In this document: positions 11,799-24,712 of the stretch, piece after piece
Layout: each line of letters begins with the position of its first letter
Position numbering within the stretch: position 1 is the first letter of the stretch
Assembly: GCF_045679555.1 (NCBI RefSeq)
Contig: NC_092092.1
Location: forward strand, 17,684,969 to 17,748,968
Direction: 5' to 3'
DNA length: 64,000 nt
From: Salvelinus alpinus
Taxonomy: Eukaryota; Chordata; Actinopteri; Salmoniformes; Salmonidae
Notes under the pieces: generated by a model
Database searches by the model: none
What the model was told of the DNA's origin: nothing
The model's input: the letters and a program-made list of their open reading frames with translations, nothing else
Program-made: the position numbers and the translations under genes

Positions 11799-13562
11799 TT
11801 AACTTCTTTGGGATAGGGGGGCGCTATTTTCACTTTGTAAAAAATCGTTCCCAAATTAAACTGCCTCGTACTCAATTCTTGCTCGTACAATGTGCATATT
11901 ATTATTACTATTGGATAGAAAACACTCTCAAGTATCTAAAACCGTTTGAATTATAACTGTGAGTAAAACAGAACTCATTTTGCAGCAAACTTCCTGTCAG
12001 GAAGTGAAAAATCTGAAATCGAGGCTCTGTTCCAGGGCCTTCCTATTCATTTGCTTGAAATCTATGGATATACATGCACTTCATACGCCTTCCACTAGAT
12101 GTCAAGAGGCAGTGAGAGGTGGAATGGGGTGTCTAGCTTGATCTGAGGTCGAACAAGAGCTCTTGGAATGACGTGACCCCAAATTTCCTTTGTTCAGCAA
12201 GGCGCGGGAAGGAACCCTGGATTGCCTTCTGAAAAGCTTTCGGTATAGATGGCTAATATCTCCGGCTTTGATTTTATTTGATACATGTGATAATATCATC
12301 TTAAAGTATGTTTTTTCAATATAGTTTTATCAGATTATTGAAAGTCTATCGGGAGTTTTGGCGTTTTCCGTTCTCTGCGTTTGGTGAAGATGGACAGCTT
12401 CGCGCCACTTGGCTAGCTTTGGTTGCTAATTCGACAGGAGAAAAGGACATTCTAAAACCAAACAACGATTATTCTGGACAAAGGACCCCTTGTACAAGAT
12501 TCTGATGGAAGCTCAGCAAAAGTAGGAACCATTTATGATGTTATTTCGTATTTCTGTGGAAAATGTTTAGTACTATTTTCCGCCCTCATTGCAGGCGCTG
12601 TCTCGCTATAACGTAAGCTGTATGTCGTACTAAAGTTATTTTTAGAATTCTAACACGGCGATTGCATTAAGAACTAGTGTATCTTTCATTTGCTGTACAA
12701 CATGTATTTTTTAGTAAAGTTTATGATGAGTTCTTTGATTAGATTAGGTGAGTGTCAGAAATATATCCGGATAATTTTGTGCAGTTTGGCTACGTATTCA
12801 CATTGTAAAACCACGATTTGTACCGCTAACTTCATCTGATGAAGTTTGTCAAGGTTAGTGAATAAATGTATATCTTTTGCTGGTTTTTTCCGCTTTCGCT
12901 ACCTTTGCGGTGAATGAATGCGGTTGTGTGGTTGGCTATTGTAGTAAGCTAATATAATGCTATATTGTGTTTTCGCTGTAAAACACTTAAAAAATCAGAA
13001 ATATTGGCTGGATTCACAAGATGTTTGTCTTTCATTTGCTGTACACCATGTATTTTTCATAAATGTTTTATGATGAGTATTTAGGTATTTCACGTTGGTC
13101 TCTGTAATTGTTCTAGCTGCTTTGGTGATATTTGTGATTGTAGCTGCAATGTAAAACTATGATTTATACCTGAAATATGCACATTTTTCGAACAAAACAT
13201 AGATTTATTGTATAACATGTTATAAGACTGTCATCTGATGAAGTTTTTTCTTGGTTAGTGACTAATTCTATCTCTATTTGGGGGTTTTGTGCAAGCTACC
13301 TGTGCTGTGAAAGAAATGTCTGTGCTTTTTTGTATTTGGTGGTGAGCTAACATAAATATACGTGGTGTTTTCGCTGTAAAACATTTTAAAAATCGGACAT
13401 GTTGGCTGGATTCACAAGATGTTTATCTTTCATTTGCTGTATTGGACTTGTTAATGTGTGAAAGTTAAATATTTCAAAAATATATATTTTGAATTTCGCG
13501 CGCTGCCTTTTCAGTGGAATGTGGGGGGGGTTCCGCTAGAACCCGGGGGCTAGACAGGTTAA
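11799..13562 (+). repeat. TTAA-flanked element, complete copy
   Basis: Starts TTAACTTCTTTGGGATAGGG (11799) and ends GGGGGCTAGACAGGTTAA (13562), 1764 bp. The interior is built from diverged tandem modules of about 300 bp, each with GCTGGATTCACAAGATGTTT, TTTCGAACAAAACATA and TCATCTGATGAAG. Just before the right end lies GTTCCGCTAGAACCCGGGGG. No coding capacity is convincing. Confidence 0.8.
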
Positions 13563-14152
13563 ACTCAGGATTCTGTAAAAGCCTACCCAAATGAGGATAT
13601 GTGTTTACTTTTAGCTTCCTGTGCCAACCCGGAAGTGCCTTAAATTGGGGTCATAGGGGCTGTTTTGAAGGGTTAAAAAAGTCACATCTTTCCAAAACTT
13701 CATATGTGTGATTAGGCAACCCTCATGAACTGTAAATCAGTCATGTCTCCCATCATATTTCCAAGAAAAACACACACACACACACACACACAGCAAGGAT
13801 GAAGTGACAGTGTGGGGCATACAGACACACAGAGCCTGCAATAGTTACCTTCGTTCAAACTATCAAAGAACCGTCAGACCTAGAGCTCTGAAATGTTAGA
13901 AACCTGTTCTAGAGCTCATGCCGATAGTGCGTGGTGAGTTATGTGGCTCTAGAAGGTTCTCAGACCGAGAAACAGCCTCGTACATTTGCAATAACTTCAA
14001 TTAATTTTGACCATCACGAAAAGGACGACATTTAGAAAAGTGCCAGAGTTGCAAGATTAGGTGCATTGAAACCGCCTCGGCCCATAGAGACGGACCCCAA
14101 AATGTATGTCCGATACGCTCATTCAAGGACCCCGTAGCAACGCCCAGAAAAA
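12980..14152 (+). repeat. Long direct repeat, copy A (donor)
   Basis: This 1173-bp stretch is nearly identical to 18365-19538, about 5385 bp away. It runs from within the TTAA element, across its TTAA end, to CGCCCAGAAAAA. It is contiguous with an intact TTAA element, so it is probably the source of copy A'. Visible differences are few: a 4-bp deletion in the GCTAGCGGAA palindrome, the (CA)n length and scattered substitutions. Confidence 0.95.
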
Positions 14153-15242
14153 GTTGATTTTCAGCACCAATTAAGGTTATTGCTCGGGCACCTATCGAGC
14201 CGAAACTCAGGATTCGGGGTAGCCTCAGCTAAGCCTACACATAATGTCAGAACTGTACCCGCAGCTAGAACGTAACTACGTGTTTTATGTTTTTATTAAG
14301 GTTTAAACAGAAGGCGCTGTGAATTTTGGGCCTGCTCTGAAATATGTGATAGTTGGCTTCTAAACGAGTTGGAAAAAGTGGTTGTGGTGTCAGGTGGTAT
14401 CAGTTTGGTGTCAGAATGATATCTAATTGACTGATGGACGGTGACTTGCTGGCTGACTTTTGTCCATTTGCGATATGTTTAAACAGTGATAGACCATCAC
14501 CAAATTGACATTCTGAAATCAACACCAACGAGCGATGGAGAGGAACTAGAATCACTGCCCGGCCATCCCGAGTTCATAGGGCCAGTCAATTTTGAGCATG
14601 TCAAATTCATGATGGTAAATGCCCATTGAAACATTTTGCAAATGGACAGCCGGGCGACTGGTGATTGGAACGGGTTACCAGGAGCACATTTTTAAAATGT
14701 TTTTGAATGCCTTTAGGGGGGTGCAATGGGTCCACGGTTGGGTAGGGAGCACCCCCCACCCGTGCGCATCCAATAGGGGGTCATTTTGGATGTTTTTCAA
14801 AAAATCATTAAAAAACAACAGAGACCCACTTCTCCCTCATCATACATGACAAATAGACCATCTAGGTTGATTCATGGCTTAACATAGTGCCAAATATCCT
14901 TTGGGCAGTATAAATGCCATTTGGACATGGTTCACTGACTTTTAGGTTTGGAAACCGACGACCTATGATCGTACATGGCAAATGGACATAACATCCTGAT
15001 TTGGCACTTTCAATACTTTCATATTGCATTTGGACATTTCTTATGGCCATTTGGCAATGGTTCACTGACTTTTGACTTTGACTTTTGACTTCCTATGAAA
15101 TCATATTGCAAATGGACAAAACATATGCCTTATGGACAAGTTAAAAAAATATGATAATAAAATATGACAAAAGTATGTTCATACAGTTCTTATACATGTA
15201 TAATTGACAAATAAATCAAAAGAATTTCGAAAAACGGTCCAG
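13563..15242. other. Unclassified low-coding sequence
   Basis: No supported gene. It contains a (CA)n tract (about 13769-13792) and, from about 14440 to 15180, repeated short AAATGGACA/CATTTGGACA motifs. Similar motifs resume after the LTR element (19586-19884), consistent with one host sequence split by that insertion. Confidence 0.5.
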
Positions 15243-15247
15243 AAAGC

Positions 15248-15734
15248 TGTAACGACGTTCCTCCTCCTCTTCATACGAAGAGGAGGAGTAGTGATTCGAC
15301 CAAGGTGCAGCGCGTTGAAATGCCGTAATTAATTTTATTAAACAAGAACAAAAACGAACTATACTTGAAATGATTACAAAATAACAAAACGAATGTAGAC
15401 AGACTAGAACGACGAACTGACATAAAACACGCAGAACGAACGAACAAGTACTTACTACAAACAAAATGACGAACGAACGAAACAGTCCTGTATGGTGCAA
15501 ACAAACACAGACACAGGAGACAACCACCCACAAACCAACAGTGTGAACAGCTAACCTATATATGGTTCTCAATCAGAAGACAGCGTCAAACACCTGTCTC
15601 TGATTGAGAACCATATAAGGCTGATTACAATAGACCTACACATAGAAACACAAAACATAGAAATGCCCACCCACACTCACGTCCTGACCAACAAAACATA
15701 CAAAACTAACAGAAAACAGGTCAGGAACGTGACA
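15248..15734 (-). repeat. 3' LTR of copy 1 (487 bp)
   Basis: Runs TGTCACG...CGTTACA on the minus strand. It contains a 23-bp-stem hairpin (15560-15616) beside ATATATAGG, and AATAAA at 15334-15339 (minus). A frame then continues to the LTR end, reading AAPWSNHY...EEEEERRY. The expected start codon of that frame is ACG here (15324-15326), so this copy has lost it. Confidence 0.88.
15560..15616 (-). promoter_or_regulatory. U3 hairpin beside a TATA-like motif, copy 1
   Basis: The arms ATATGGTTCTCAATCAGA and TCTGATTGAGAACCATAT pair, with a GACAG/CTGTC extension, one bulge and a loop of about 10 nt. On the minus strand ATATATAGG follows directly. The same position in the other two LTRs carries hairpins with different but still pairing sequence. 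Confidence 0.8.
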
Positions 15735-15737
15735 TAA

Positions 15738-15747
15738 CCCCCCCCTC
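15738..15747 (-). other. Polypurine tract of copy 1
   Basis: On the minus strand the stop codon TGA of the long ORF runs into an uninterrupted G run, then TTA and the LTR start TGTCACG. This is the expected place and composition for the plus-strand primer. Confidence 0.75.
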
Positions 15748-18105
15748 AAGGTGCGAACTCCGGGCGCACCAGCACAAAGTCTAGGGGAGGGTCTGGGTGG
15801 GCATCTGACCACGGTGGTGGCTCAGGCTCTGGACGAGGTCCCCACCCCACCATAATCAATCCCAGCTTACTTCTCCCCTTTACAATGACCACCCCATTAT
15901 TCCACCCACCTAATATAAGGGGCAACACCAAGATAAGGGACAGCTCCGGGACAAGGTAGCTCAGGACAGCGAGGTAGGTCGGAATAGAGAGATAGCTCAG
16001 AATAGAGAGGTAGCTCAGGATAGAGAGGTAGCTCAGGATAGAGGGGCAACTCCGGACTGAAGGGCAGCTCCGGACAGAGAGACAGCTCTGGACTGAGGGG
16101 CAGTTCTGGATTACTAGCCGCTTTGGGCTGAGGGGCAGCTCATGGCTGACTGACGGCTCTGGACGCTCATGGCAGGCTGACGGCTCTGGACGCTCATGGC
16201 AGGCTGACGGCTCTGGACGCTCATGGCAGGCTGACGGCTCTGGACGCTCATGGCAGGCTGACGGCTCTGGACGCTCATGGCAGGCTGACGGCTCTGGACG
16301 CTCATGGCAGGCTGACGGCTCTGGCTGCTCATGGCTCACTAACAGCTCTGGACGCTCATGGCTCACTGGCGGCTCTGGCAGATCCCGTCTGGTTGGCGGC
16401 TCTGGCAGATCCCGTCTGGTTGGCGGCTCTGGCAGATCCCGTCTGGTTGGCGGCTCTGGCAGATCCCGTCTGGTTGGCGGCTCTGGCAGATCCTGTCTGG
16501 TTGGCGGCTCTGGCAGATCCTGTCTGGTTGGCGGCTCTGGCAGATCCTGTCTGGTTGGCGGCTCTGGCAGATCCTGTCTGGCGAATGGCTCTAGCGGCTC
16601 CTGACTGACTATCGGCTCTGACGGCTCGGGACAGACGGGCGGCTCTAATGGCTCGGGACAGACGGATGGCTCAGATGGCGCTGGGGAGACGGATGGCTCA
16701 GATGGCGCTGGGGAGACGGATGGCTCAGATGGCGCTGGGGAGACGGATGGCTCAGATGGCGCTGGGGAGACGGATGGCTCAGATGGCGCTGGGGAGACGG
16801 ATGGCTCAGATGGCGCTGGGGAGACGGATGGCTCAGATGGCGCTGGGGAGACGGATGGCTCAGATGGCGCTGGGGAGACGGATGGCTCAGATGGCGCTGC
16901 GGAGACGGATGGCTCTGGCTGATCCTGTCTGGCGGAAGGCTTTGGCTGCTCCTGTCTGGCGGAAGGCTCTAGCGGCTCCTGTCTGGCGGAAGGCTCTAGC
17001 GGCTCCTGTCTGGCGGAAGGCTCTGTAGGCTCATGGCAGACGGGCGGCTTTGCAGGCTCATGGCAGACGGGCGGCTTTGAAGGCTCAATACAGACGGGCA
17101 GTTCATGCGGCGCTTGGCAGACGGACAGTTCAGGCGGCGCTTGGCAGACGGACAGTTCAGGCGCCGTTGGGCAGACGGCAGACTCTGGCCGGCTGAGACG
17201 CACTGTAGGCCTGGTACGTGGTGCCGGAACTGGAGGCACCGGACTGGAGACACGCACTTCAAGCCTAGTGCGGGGAGCAGGGACAGGGCACACTGACCTC
17301 TCGAAGCGCACTATAGGCCTGGTGCGTGGTACCGGCACTGGTGGCACCGGGCTGAGTGCACGCACATCAGGACGAGTACGGGGAGAAGGAACAGTGCGTA
17401 CAGGGCTCTGGAGACGCACAGGAGGCTTAGTGCGTGGTGCCGGAACTGGAGGCACTGGGCTGGAGACACGCACCATAGGGAGAGTGCGTGGAGGAGGAAC
17501 AGGGCTCTGGAAACGCACTGGTGGCTTAGTGCGTGGTGCCGGAACTGGAGGCACCGAACTGGATACACGCACTACAGGGAGAGTGCGTGGAGGAGGAACA
17601 GGGCTCTGGAAACGCACTGGAAGCCTGGTGCGTGGTGTAGGCACTGTTGGTACTGGACTGGGGCGGGGAGGTGGCGCCGGAAATACCGGACCGTGCAGGC
17701 GTACTGGCTCTCTTGAGCATTGAGCCTGCCCAACCTTACCTGGTTGAATGCTCCCGGTCGCCCGACCAGTGCGGGGAGGTGGAATAACCCGCACCGGGCT
17801 ATGTAGGCGAACCGGGGAAACCATGCGTAAGGCAGGTGCCATGTATGCCGGCCCGAGGAGACGCACTGGAGACCAGACGCGTTGAGCCGGCCTCATGACA
17901 CCTGGCTCAATGCCCAATCTAGCCCTACCAGTGCGAGGAGGTGGAATAACCCGCACCGGGCTATGCACACGTACAGGAGACACCGTGCGCTCTACTGCGT
18001 AACACGGTGTCTGCCCGTACTCCCGCTTTCCACGGTTAGCCTGAGAAGTGGGCGCAGGTCTCCTACCTGCCCTTGGCCCACTACCTCTTAGCTCCCCCCA
18101 AGAAA
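15746..18105 (-). CDS. Proline-rich tandem-repeat protein of LTR element, copy 1
   Basis: One long minus-strand frame ends at the polypurine tract and has no stop upstream to about 18105. There the N-terminal module ends in a different frame, so this frame has no clear ATG of its own; the first GTG is at 17983. The product is very rich in Pro, Arg, Ser and Glu. The N-terminal third has repeated VRVxSPVPPVPAPRTxP units. The middle has 9-residue repeats EPSVSPAPS, EPPTRQDLP and EPSACHERP. The C-terminus reads PEPEPPPWS...[10 protein letters not shown]. The start and end match the protein of copy 2, but the repeat blocks differ. Function is unknown. A Gag-like structural role is possible because of its place in the element. 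No enzyme motif is seen. Confidence 0.6.
16139..16340 (-). repeat. 27-bp coding repeat array (ACHERP type)
   Basis: About seven near-identical 27-bp units encode EPSACHERP on the minus strand. Because the unit is a multiple of three, other frames stay open as well and produce shadow ORFs. Confidence 0.85.
16360..16590 (-). repeat. 27-bp coding repeat array (PTRQDLP type)
   Basis: About eight 27-bp units encode EPPTRQDLP or EPPTRRDLP on the minus strand. The units differ mainly by one base (CCCGTCTGG or CCTGTCTGG on the plus strand). Confidence 0.85.
16660..16915 (-). repeat. 27-bp coding repeat array (EPSVSPAPS type)
   Basis: About nine nearly perfect 27-bp units encode EPSVSPAPS on the minus strand. 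Their homogeneity points to recent expansion or conversion. Confidence 0.85.
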
Positions 18106-18356
18106 TTTTTGGGTAGTACTCACGGGATTTTCGGGCTTCCGTGCTAGACGCGTCCCCTCATAACGCCGGTTCCCTTCTCCGGTTGCCTCTGCTCTCCTCA
18201 GTGCCTCCAGCTGTTCCCATGGGAGGCGATCCCTTCCAGCCAGGATCTCCTCCCATGTGTAGCAACCCTTTCCATTTAAAACGTCCTCCCAAGTCCACGA
18301 GTCCTGGTTCCTCTGCTCGACATTACGCTGCTTGGTTCTGGATTGGTGGGTGGTTC
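18088..18356 (-). CDS. N-terminal SWTWEE module of LTR element, copy 1 (partial)
   Basis: The minus-strand frame enters from the LTR end in phase 1 and reads RTTHQSRTKQ, DSWTWEDVLNG, YTWEEILAGRDRLPWEQLE and TQKFLGGS before TAA at 18088-18090. It is clearly homologous to the module of copy 2 (SWTWEEILDGRG...TQKFLGGGG). The proline-rich frame overlaps it in the -1 frame. The part encoded in the LTR is lost here because the 5' LTR interior is gone. Confidence 0.65.
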
Positions 18357-18364
18357 TGTAACGA
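18357..18364 (-). repeat. 5' LTR remnant, inner 8 bp
   Basis: TGTAACGA is identical to the end of the 3' LTR (15248-15255), directly beside the internal region. Similarity stops exactly where copy A' begins. Confidence 0.75.
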
Positions 18365-19538
18365 AAAACACTTAAAAAATCTGAAATATTGGCTGGATTC
18401 ACAAGATGTTTGTCTTTCATTTGCTGTACACCATGTATTTTTCATAAATGTTTTATGATGAGTATTTAGGTATTTCACGTTGGTCTCTGTAATTGTTCTA
18501 GCTGCTTTGGTGATATTTGTGATTGTAGCTGCAATGTAAAACTATGATTTATACCTGAAATATGCACATTTTTCGAACAAAACATAGATTTATTGTATAA
18601 CATGTTATAAGACTGTCATCTGATGAAGTTTTTTCTTGGTTAGTGACTAATTCTATCTCTATTTGGGGGTTTTGTGCAAGCTACCTGTGCTGTGAAAGAA
18701 ATGTCTGTGCTTTTTTGTATTTGGTGGTGAGCTAACATAAATATACGTGGTGTTTTCGCTGTAAAACATTTTAAAAATCGGACATGTTGGCTGGATTCAC
18801 AAGATGTTTATCTTTCATTTGCTGTATTGGACTTGTTAATGTGTGAAAGTTAAATATTTAAAAAATATATATTTTGAATTTCGCGCGCTGCCTTTTCAGT
18901 GGAATGTGGGGGGGGTTCCGCTAGCGGAACCCGGGGGCTAGACAGGTTAAACTCAGGATTCTGTAAAAGCCTACCCAAATGAGGATATGTGTTTACTTTT
19001 AGCTTCCTGTGCCAACCCGGAAGTGCCTTAAATTGGGGTCATAGGGGCTGTTTTGAAGGGTTAAAAAAGTCACATCTTTCCAAAACTTCATATGTGTGAT
19101 TAGGCAACCCTCATGAACTGTAAATCAGTCATGTCTCCCATCATATTTCCAAGAAAAACACACACACACACACACACAGCAAGGACGAAGTGACAGTGTG
19201 GGGCATACAGACACACAGAGCCTGCAATAGTTACCTTCGTTCAAACTATCAAAGAACCGTCAGACCTAGAGCTCTGAAATGTTAGAAACCTGTTCTAGAG
19301 CTCATGCCGATAGTGCGTGGTGAGTTATGTGGCTCTAGAAGCTTCTCAGACCGAGAAACAGCCTCGTACATTTGCAATAACTTCAATTAATTTTGACCAT
19401 CACGAAAAGGACGACATTTAGAAAAGTGCCAGAGTTGCAAGATTAGGTGCATTGAAACCGCCTCGGCCCATAGAGACGGACCCCAAAATGTATGTCCGAT
19501 ACGCTCATTCAAGGACCCCGTAGCAACGCCCAGAAAAA
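18365..19538 (+). repeat. Long direct repeat, copy A' (inserted inside the 5' LTR)
   Basis: Near-identical to 12980-14152. It starts abruptly in the middle of a TTAA element and ends abruptly at CGCCCAGAAAAA, and both junctions are with LTR sequence. It replaces about 432 bp of the 5' LTR. Confidence 0.92.
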
Positions 19539-19585
19539 CCAACAAAACATACAAAACTAACAGAAAACAGGTCAGGAACGTGACA
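19539..19585 (-). repeat. 5' LTR remnant, outer 47 bp
   Basis: Identical over 47 bp to 15688-15734, the start of the 3' LTR. It is followed by AAAGC, the same five bases as on the other side of the element. Confidence 0.9.
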
Positions 19586-19884
19586 AAAGCACTTTTTTAA
19601 GGGGGAGATAAGTTTTTCATTTATTTTTCACATTTTCAAAATTTGACTCTTGGGTCTTGACTTGATGTGCATTTGCAATATGAAAATTTACTGTGGAGCA
19701 CGCTCGCCATCTATTGGATTTTTGCTGTGTGACACTTGGCATTTGCCATATGACATTTGCAATAAGTTTTGAATTAAATGGCGTCCATTTGAGTGGTATT
19801 GTTCATCGTGTATATGTTTCGTACGGTGCCAATAAGTTCCCATTCATTTTTGTCCATTTCAGGGGGGTATTCCCTTACTCGTGT
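19586..19884. other. Host or unclassified sequence
   Basis: No gene is supported. It contains CATTTGCAATATG and CATTTGCCATATG-like motifs resembling the sequence left of the LTR element. Confidence 0.4.
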
Positions 19885-20694
19885 TTCTTGGCCCTAGCAA
19901 GTCTCTTCTTCTTATTGGTGTCCTTTAGTAGTGGTTTCTTTGCAGCAATTCGACCATGAAGGCTTGATTAACACTGTCTCCTCTGAACAGTGGGTGTTGA
20001 GATGTGTCTGTTACTTGAACTCTGTGAAGCATTTATTTGGGCTGCAATTTCTTAGGCTGGTAACTCGAATGAACGTATCCTCTGCAGCAGAGGTAACTCT
20101 GAGTCTTCCATTCCTGTGGCAGTCCTCGAGAGAGCCAGTTCCATCATAGCGCTTGAATGTTTCTGCGACTGCACCTGAAGAAACTTTCAAAGATCTTGAC
20201 ATTTTCTGGATTGACTGACCTTCATGTCTTAAAGTAATGATGTTGTTTGTCTTTGCTTATTTGAGCTGTTCTTGCCATAATATGGACTTGGTCTTTTACC
20301 AAATAGGGCTATCTTCTGTATACCCCCCCCTTCCTTGTCACAACACAACTGATTGGGTCAAACGCATTAAGAAGGAAATACATTCCACAAATTAACTTTT
20401 AAGAAGGCACACTTGTTCATTGAAATGCATTCCAGTTGACTACCTCATGAAGCTGGTTGAGAGAATGCTAAGAGTGTGCAAAGCTGTCATCAAGGCAAAG
20501 GGTGGCTATTTGAAGAATCTCAAATATGAAATATATTTTGATTTGTTTAACACATTTTTGGTTACTACATGATTCCATATGTGTTATTTCATAGTTTTGA
20601 TGTCTTGGCTATTATTCTACGATGTAGAAAATAGTAAAAGTAAAGAAAAACCCTTGAATGAGTAGGTGTTCTAAAACTTTTGACCGGTAGTGCA
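19885..20694 (-). mobile_element. Tc1-like transposon fragment (same family as 29309-30862)
   Basis: This is an inverted, 5'-incomplete relative of the element at 29309-30862, with an internal deletion near 20325-20420. It ends with GAATGAGTAGGTGTTCTAAA and CTTTTGACCGGTAGTG. Minus-strand remnants of the transposase DNA-binding region ([20 protein letters not shown]) lie at 20011-20202. Confidence 0.8.
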
Positions 20695-20696
20695 CA

Positions 20697-22607
<1,911 letters not shown>

Positions 22608-22611
22608 TATA

Positions 22612-23500
22612 CACTACATGACCAAAAGTATGTGGACACCTGCTCGTCAAACTTCTCATTCCAAAATATGGAGCTGGTCCCCCCTTTGCTGCTAAAACAG
22701 CCTCCACTCTTCTAAGAAGGCTTTCCACTAGATGTTGGAACATTGATGCAGGGACTTGCTGCGGGGACAAGAGCATTAGTGAGGTCAGGCACTGATGTTG
22801 GGCGATTAGGCCTGTCTCGCAGTCAGGGTTCCAATTCATCCCATAGGTGTTTGATGGGGTTGAGGTCAGGGCTCTGTGCAGGCCAGTCAAGTTCTTCCAC
22901 ACCGATCTCGGCAAACCTTTCTGTATGGACCTCACTTTGTGCACAGGGGCATTGTCATGCTAGAACAGGAAAGGGCCTTCCTCAAACTATTGACACAAAG
23001 TTGGAAGCACAGAATCGTTTAGAACGTCATTGTATGCTGTAGCATTAAGATTTCCATTCACTGGAACTAAGGGGCCTAGCCTGAACCATGAAAAATGGCC
23101 CCATACCAATTTTTCTCCTCCTTTAATGTGTGCACTATGCATTCGGGCAGCTAGCGTTCTCCTGGCATCCATCAAACCCAGATTCGTCCGTCAGACTGCC
23201 AGATGGTGAAGCGTGATTCTTCACTCCAGAGAACGTGTTTCCACTGCTCCAGAGTCCAATGGCGGTGAGCTTTACACCACTCCAGCCGACACTTGGCATT
23301 GCACATGGTGATCTTAGGCTTGTGTGCAGCTGCTCGGCCGTGGAAACCTATTTCATGAAGCTCCTGACAAACAATTATTGTGCTGATGTTGCTTCCAGAG
23401 TTTGAAAATTGGTAGTGAGTGTTGCAAACGAGGACAGACAATTTCTTCCTAGAACTGTCTATGAATGGTTCCACCAGCCTTATCAGCATTTAGAATTTAA
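22612..23500 (-). mobile_element. Tc1-like transposon, truncated, dead
   Basis: After TA it begins CACTACATGACCAAAAGTAT, a Tc1-type terminal repeat. Minus-strand pieces encode transposase: [16 protein letters not shown] (first DDE block, 23172-23489) and a C-terminal part in broken frames (22600-23175). The other end is missing; similarity is lost near 23500. Confidence 0.8.
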
Positions 23501-23970
23501 TTCTTTATGGCAATAATTACATATATCATAAGGCCTTTCTTTGAGGGCCAAGTTATACCCTACACAATGGTGTCAGGAAACTCCTGGTTTACAGGCCTCA
23601 TCAGGCCTGCAAGTCACATTTGGCTGGCGTGCAAAGTGATGTGTAATTCCTATTAGAATCCAGACAGAGTTAGGATATCCAACAGGTGGAATTTTTTAGC
23701 ACCAGCAACCTGCATTCAGAATGACTGTCAGGGTAGCGAAGATTGAATACTGAGACTACCTCAATCATTTAAACGGGAACAACTATCCCAGTAACGGGAT
23801 AACTAACTTGTATAACCACTAACAGATTGGATTAGTTTAGAAAAATGTTATTTATTTTAGTGTAAGTAATCAGCCAATCAATGTACATGCAAAAACACAG
23901 ATATACTGTACATGTATAAAAAAAACTATTCTGAAAATCACCCTGCAATAGAGCATGCTGGGAATATGGC
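23501..23970. other. Unclassified sequence
   Basis: No gene seen. It includes GGCCTCATCAGGCCTGC, a short inverted motif, and AT-rich sequence. Confidence 0.35.
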
Positions 23971-23974
23971 TCTA

Positions 23975-24295
23975 TGTAGAACCCTTCTTGCCTTCCAAAG
24001 AATCCTTCTTGCCTTCTAAAGAATCATCAAAGAACCCTTTATTCCAAAAATGGTTCTTAGGATGTTTAAGGTTCTAGGTAAAACCCTTTGCCTTTGTTAG
24101 TGCACTGGGGGGGCTGCTCTGTATGTCGCTCTGGATGGGAGGCTGTTAAATGACTCATGTGATGTAGTTTTTAAGCGGCTTCACTGCAAGTATATTGCAT
24201 TTTTTAAATATTCAATGTAAAAAAATATATATATATAAAAAATAACCCTATCCCTCCACAGAGAACCCTTTTGGAACCCTTCTTTCAAAGACTGT
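23975..24295. repeat. Palindromic MITE-like repeat with AACCCTT motifs
   Basis: The left part carries repeated GAACCCTTCTTGCCTTC, AAGAATC and AAGAACCC motifs. The right part carries GAGAACCCTTTTGGAACCCT, and an inverted GGTTCTTAGG...GGTTCTAGG lies between. The ends are uncertain and there is no coding. Confidence 0.4.
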
Positions 24296-24531
24296 ACATG
24301 CATATTCATTTTGAAGCCATGTTGAGAAACCAAAACCTACAGGGTGTATTTCTGTCCATGGAGCAACAGGAAGAGAGACGTCCCAAATGGTACGCTATTC
24401 CATATGGGCCCTGGTTAAAAGTAGTGCACTCAACAAGGAGCGTGGCATGACTGAAGAGAAAGGCGATGCTGGGTCCTTTTTATTATGAGAATGACCTCAA
24501 ACACACACAAACACAAACTATCTCTCTGTCC

Positions 24532-24636
<105 letters not shown>

Positions 24637-24712
24637 ACTCTCTCCCTCCGCTGCACCAGTGTAAACAAGTGATCACAGTGTATCCTCTTACATCTCTGAT
24701 GACTTTCTCCTT

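Larger units (their letters stand above)
15248..19585 (-). mobile_element. LTR retroelement, copy 1 (non-autonomous, 5' LTR overwritten)
   Basis: On the minus strand the element starts TGTCACGTTCCTGACC (19585 downward) and ends CGTTACA (15248). It is flanked by a perfect 5-bp target duplication AAAGC (15243-15247 and 19586-19590). It has a full 3' LTR, a polypurine tract and an internal region that is mostly open frame. Only 47 bp (19539-19585) and 8 bp (18357-18364) of the 5' LTR remain; between them lies a copy of 12980-14152. No reverse transcriptase, protease or integrase is visible, so the element is presumably moved by another element's enzymes (inference). Confidence 0.85.

Noticed and set aside
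16358..17723. Plus-strand repeat ORFs (WRLWQIPSG, RRMAQMALG types) opposite the copy 1 protein
   Set aside because: Shadow frames of 27-bp units; the minus frame alone matches copy 2 and reaches the polypurine tract.
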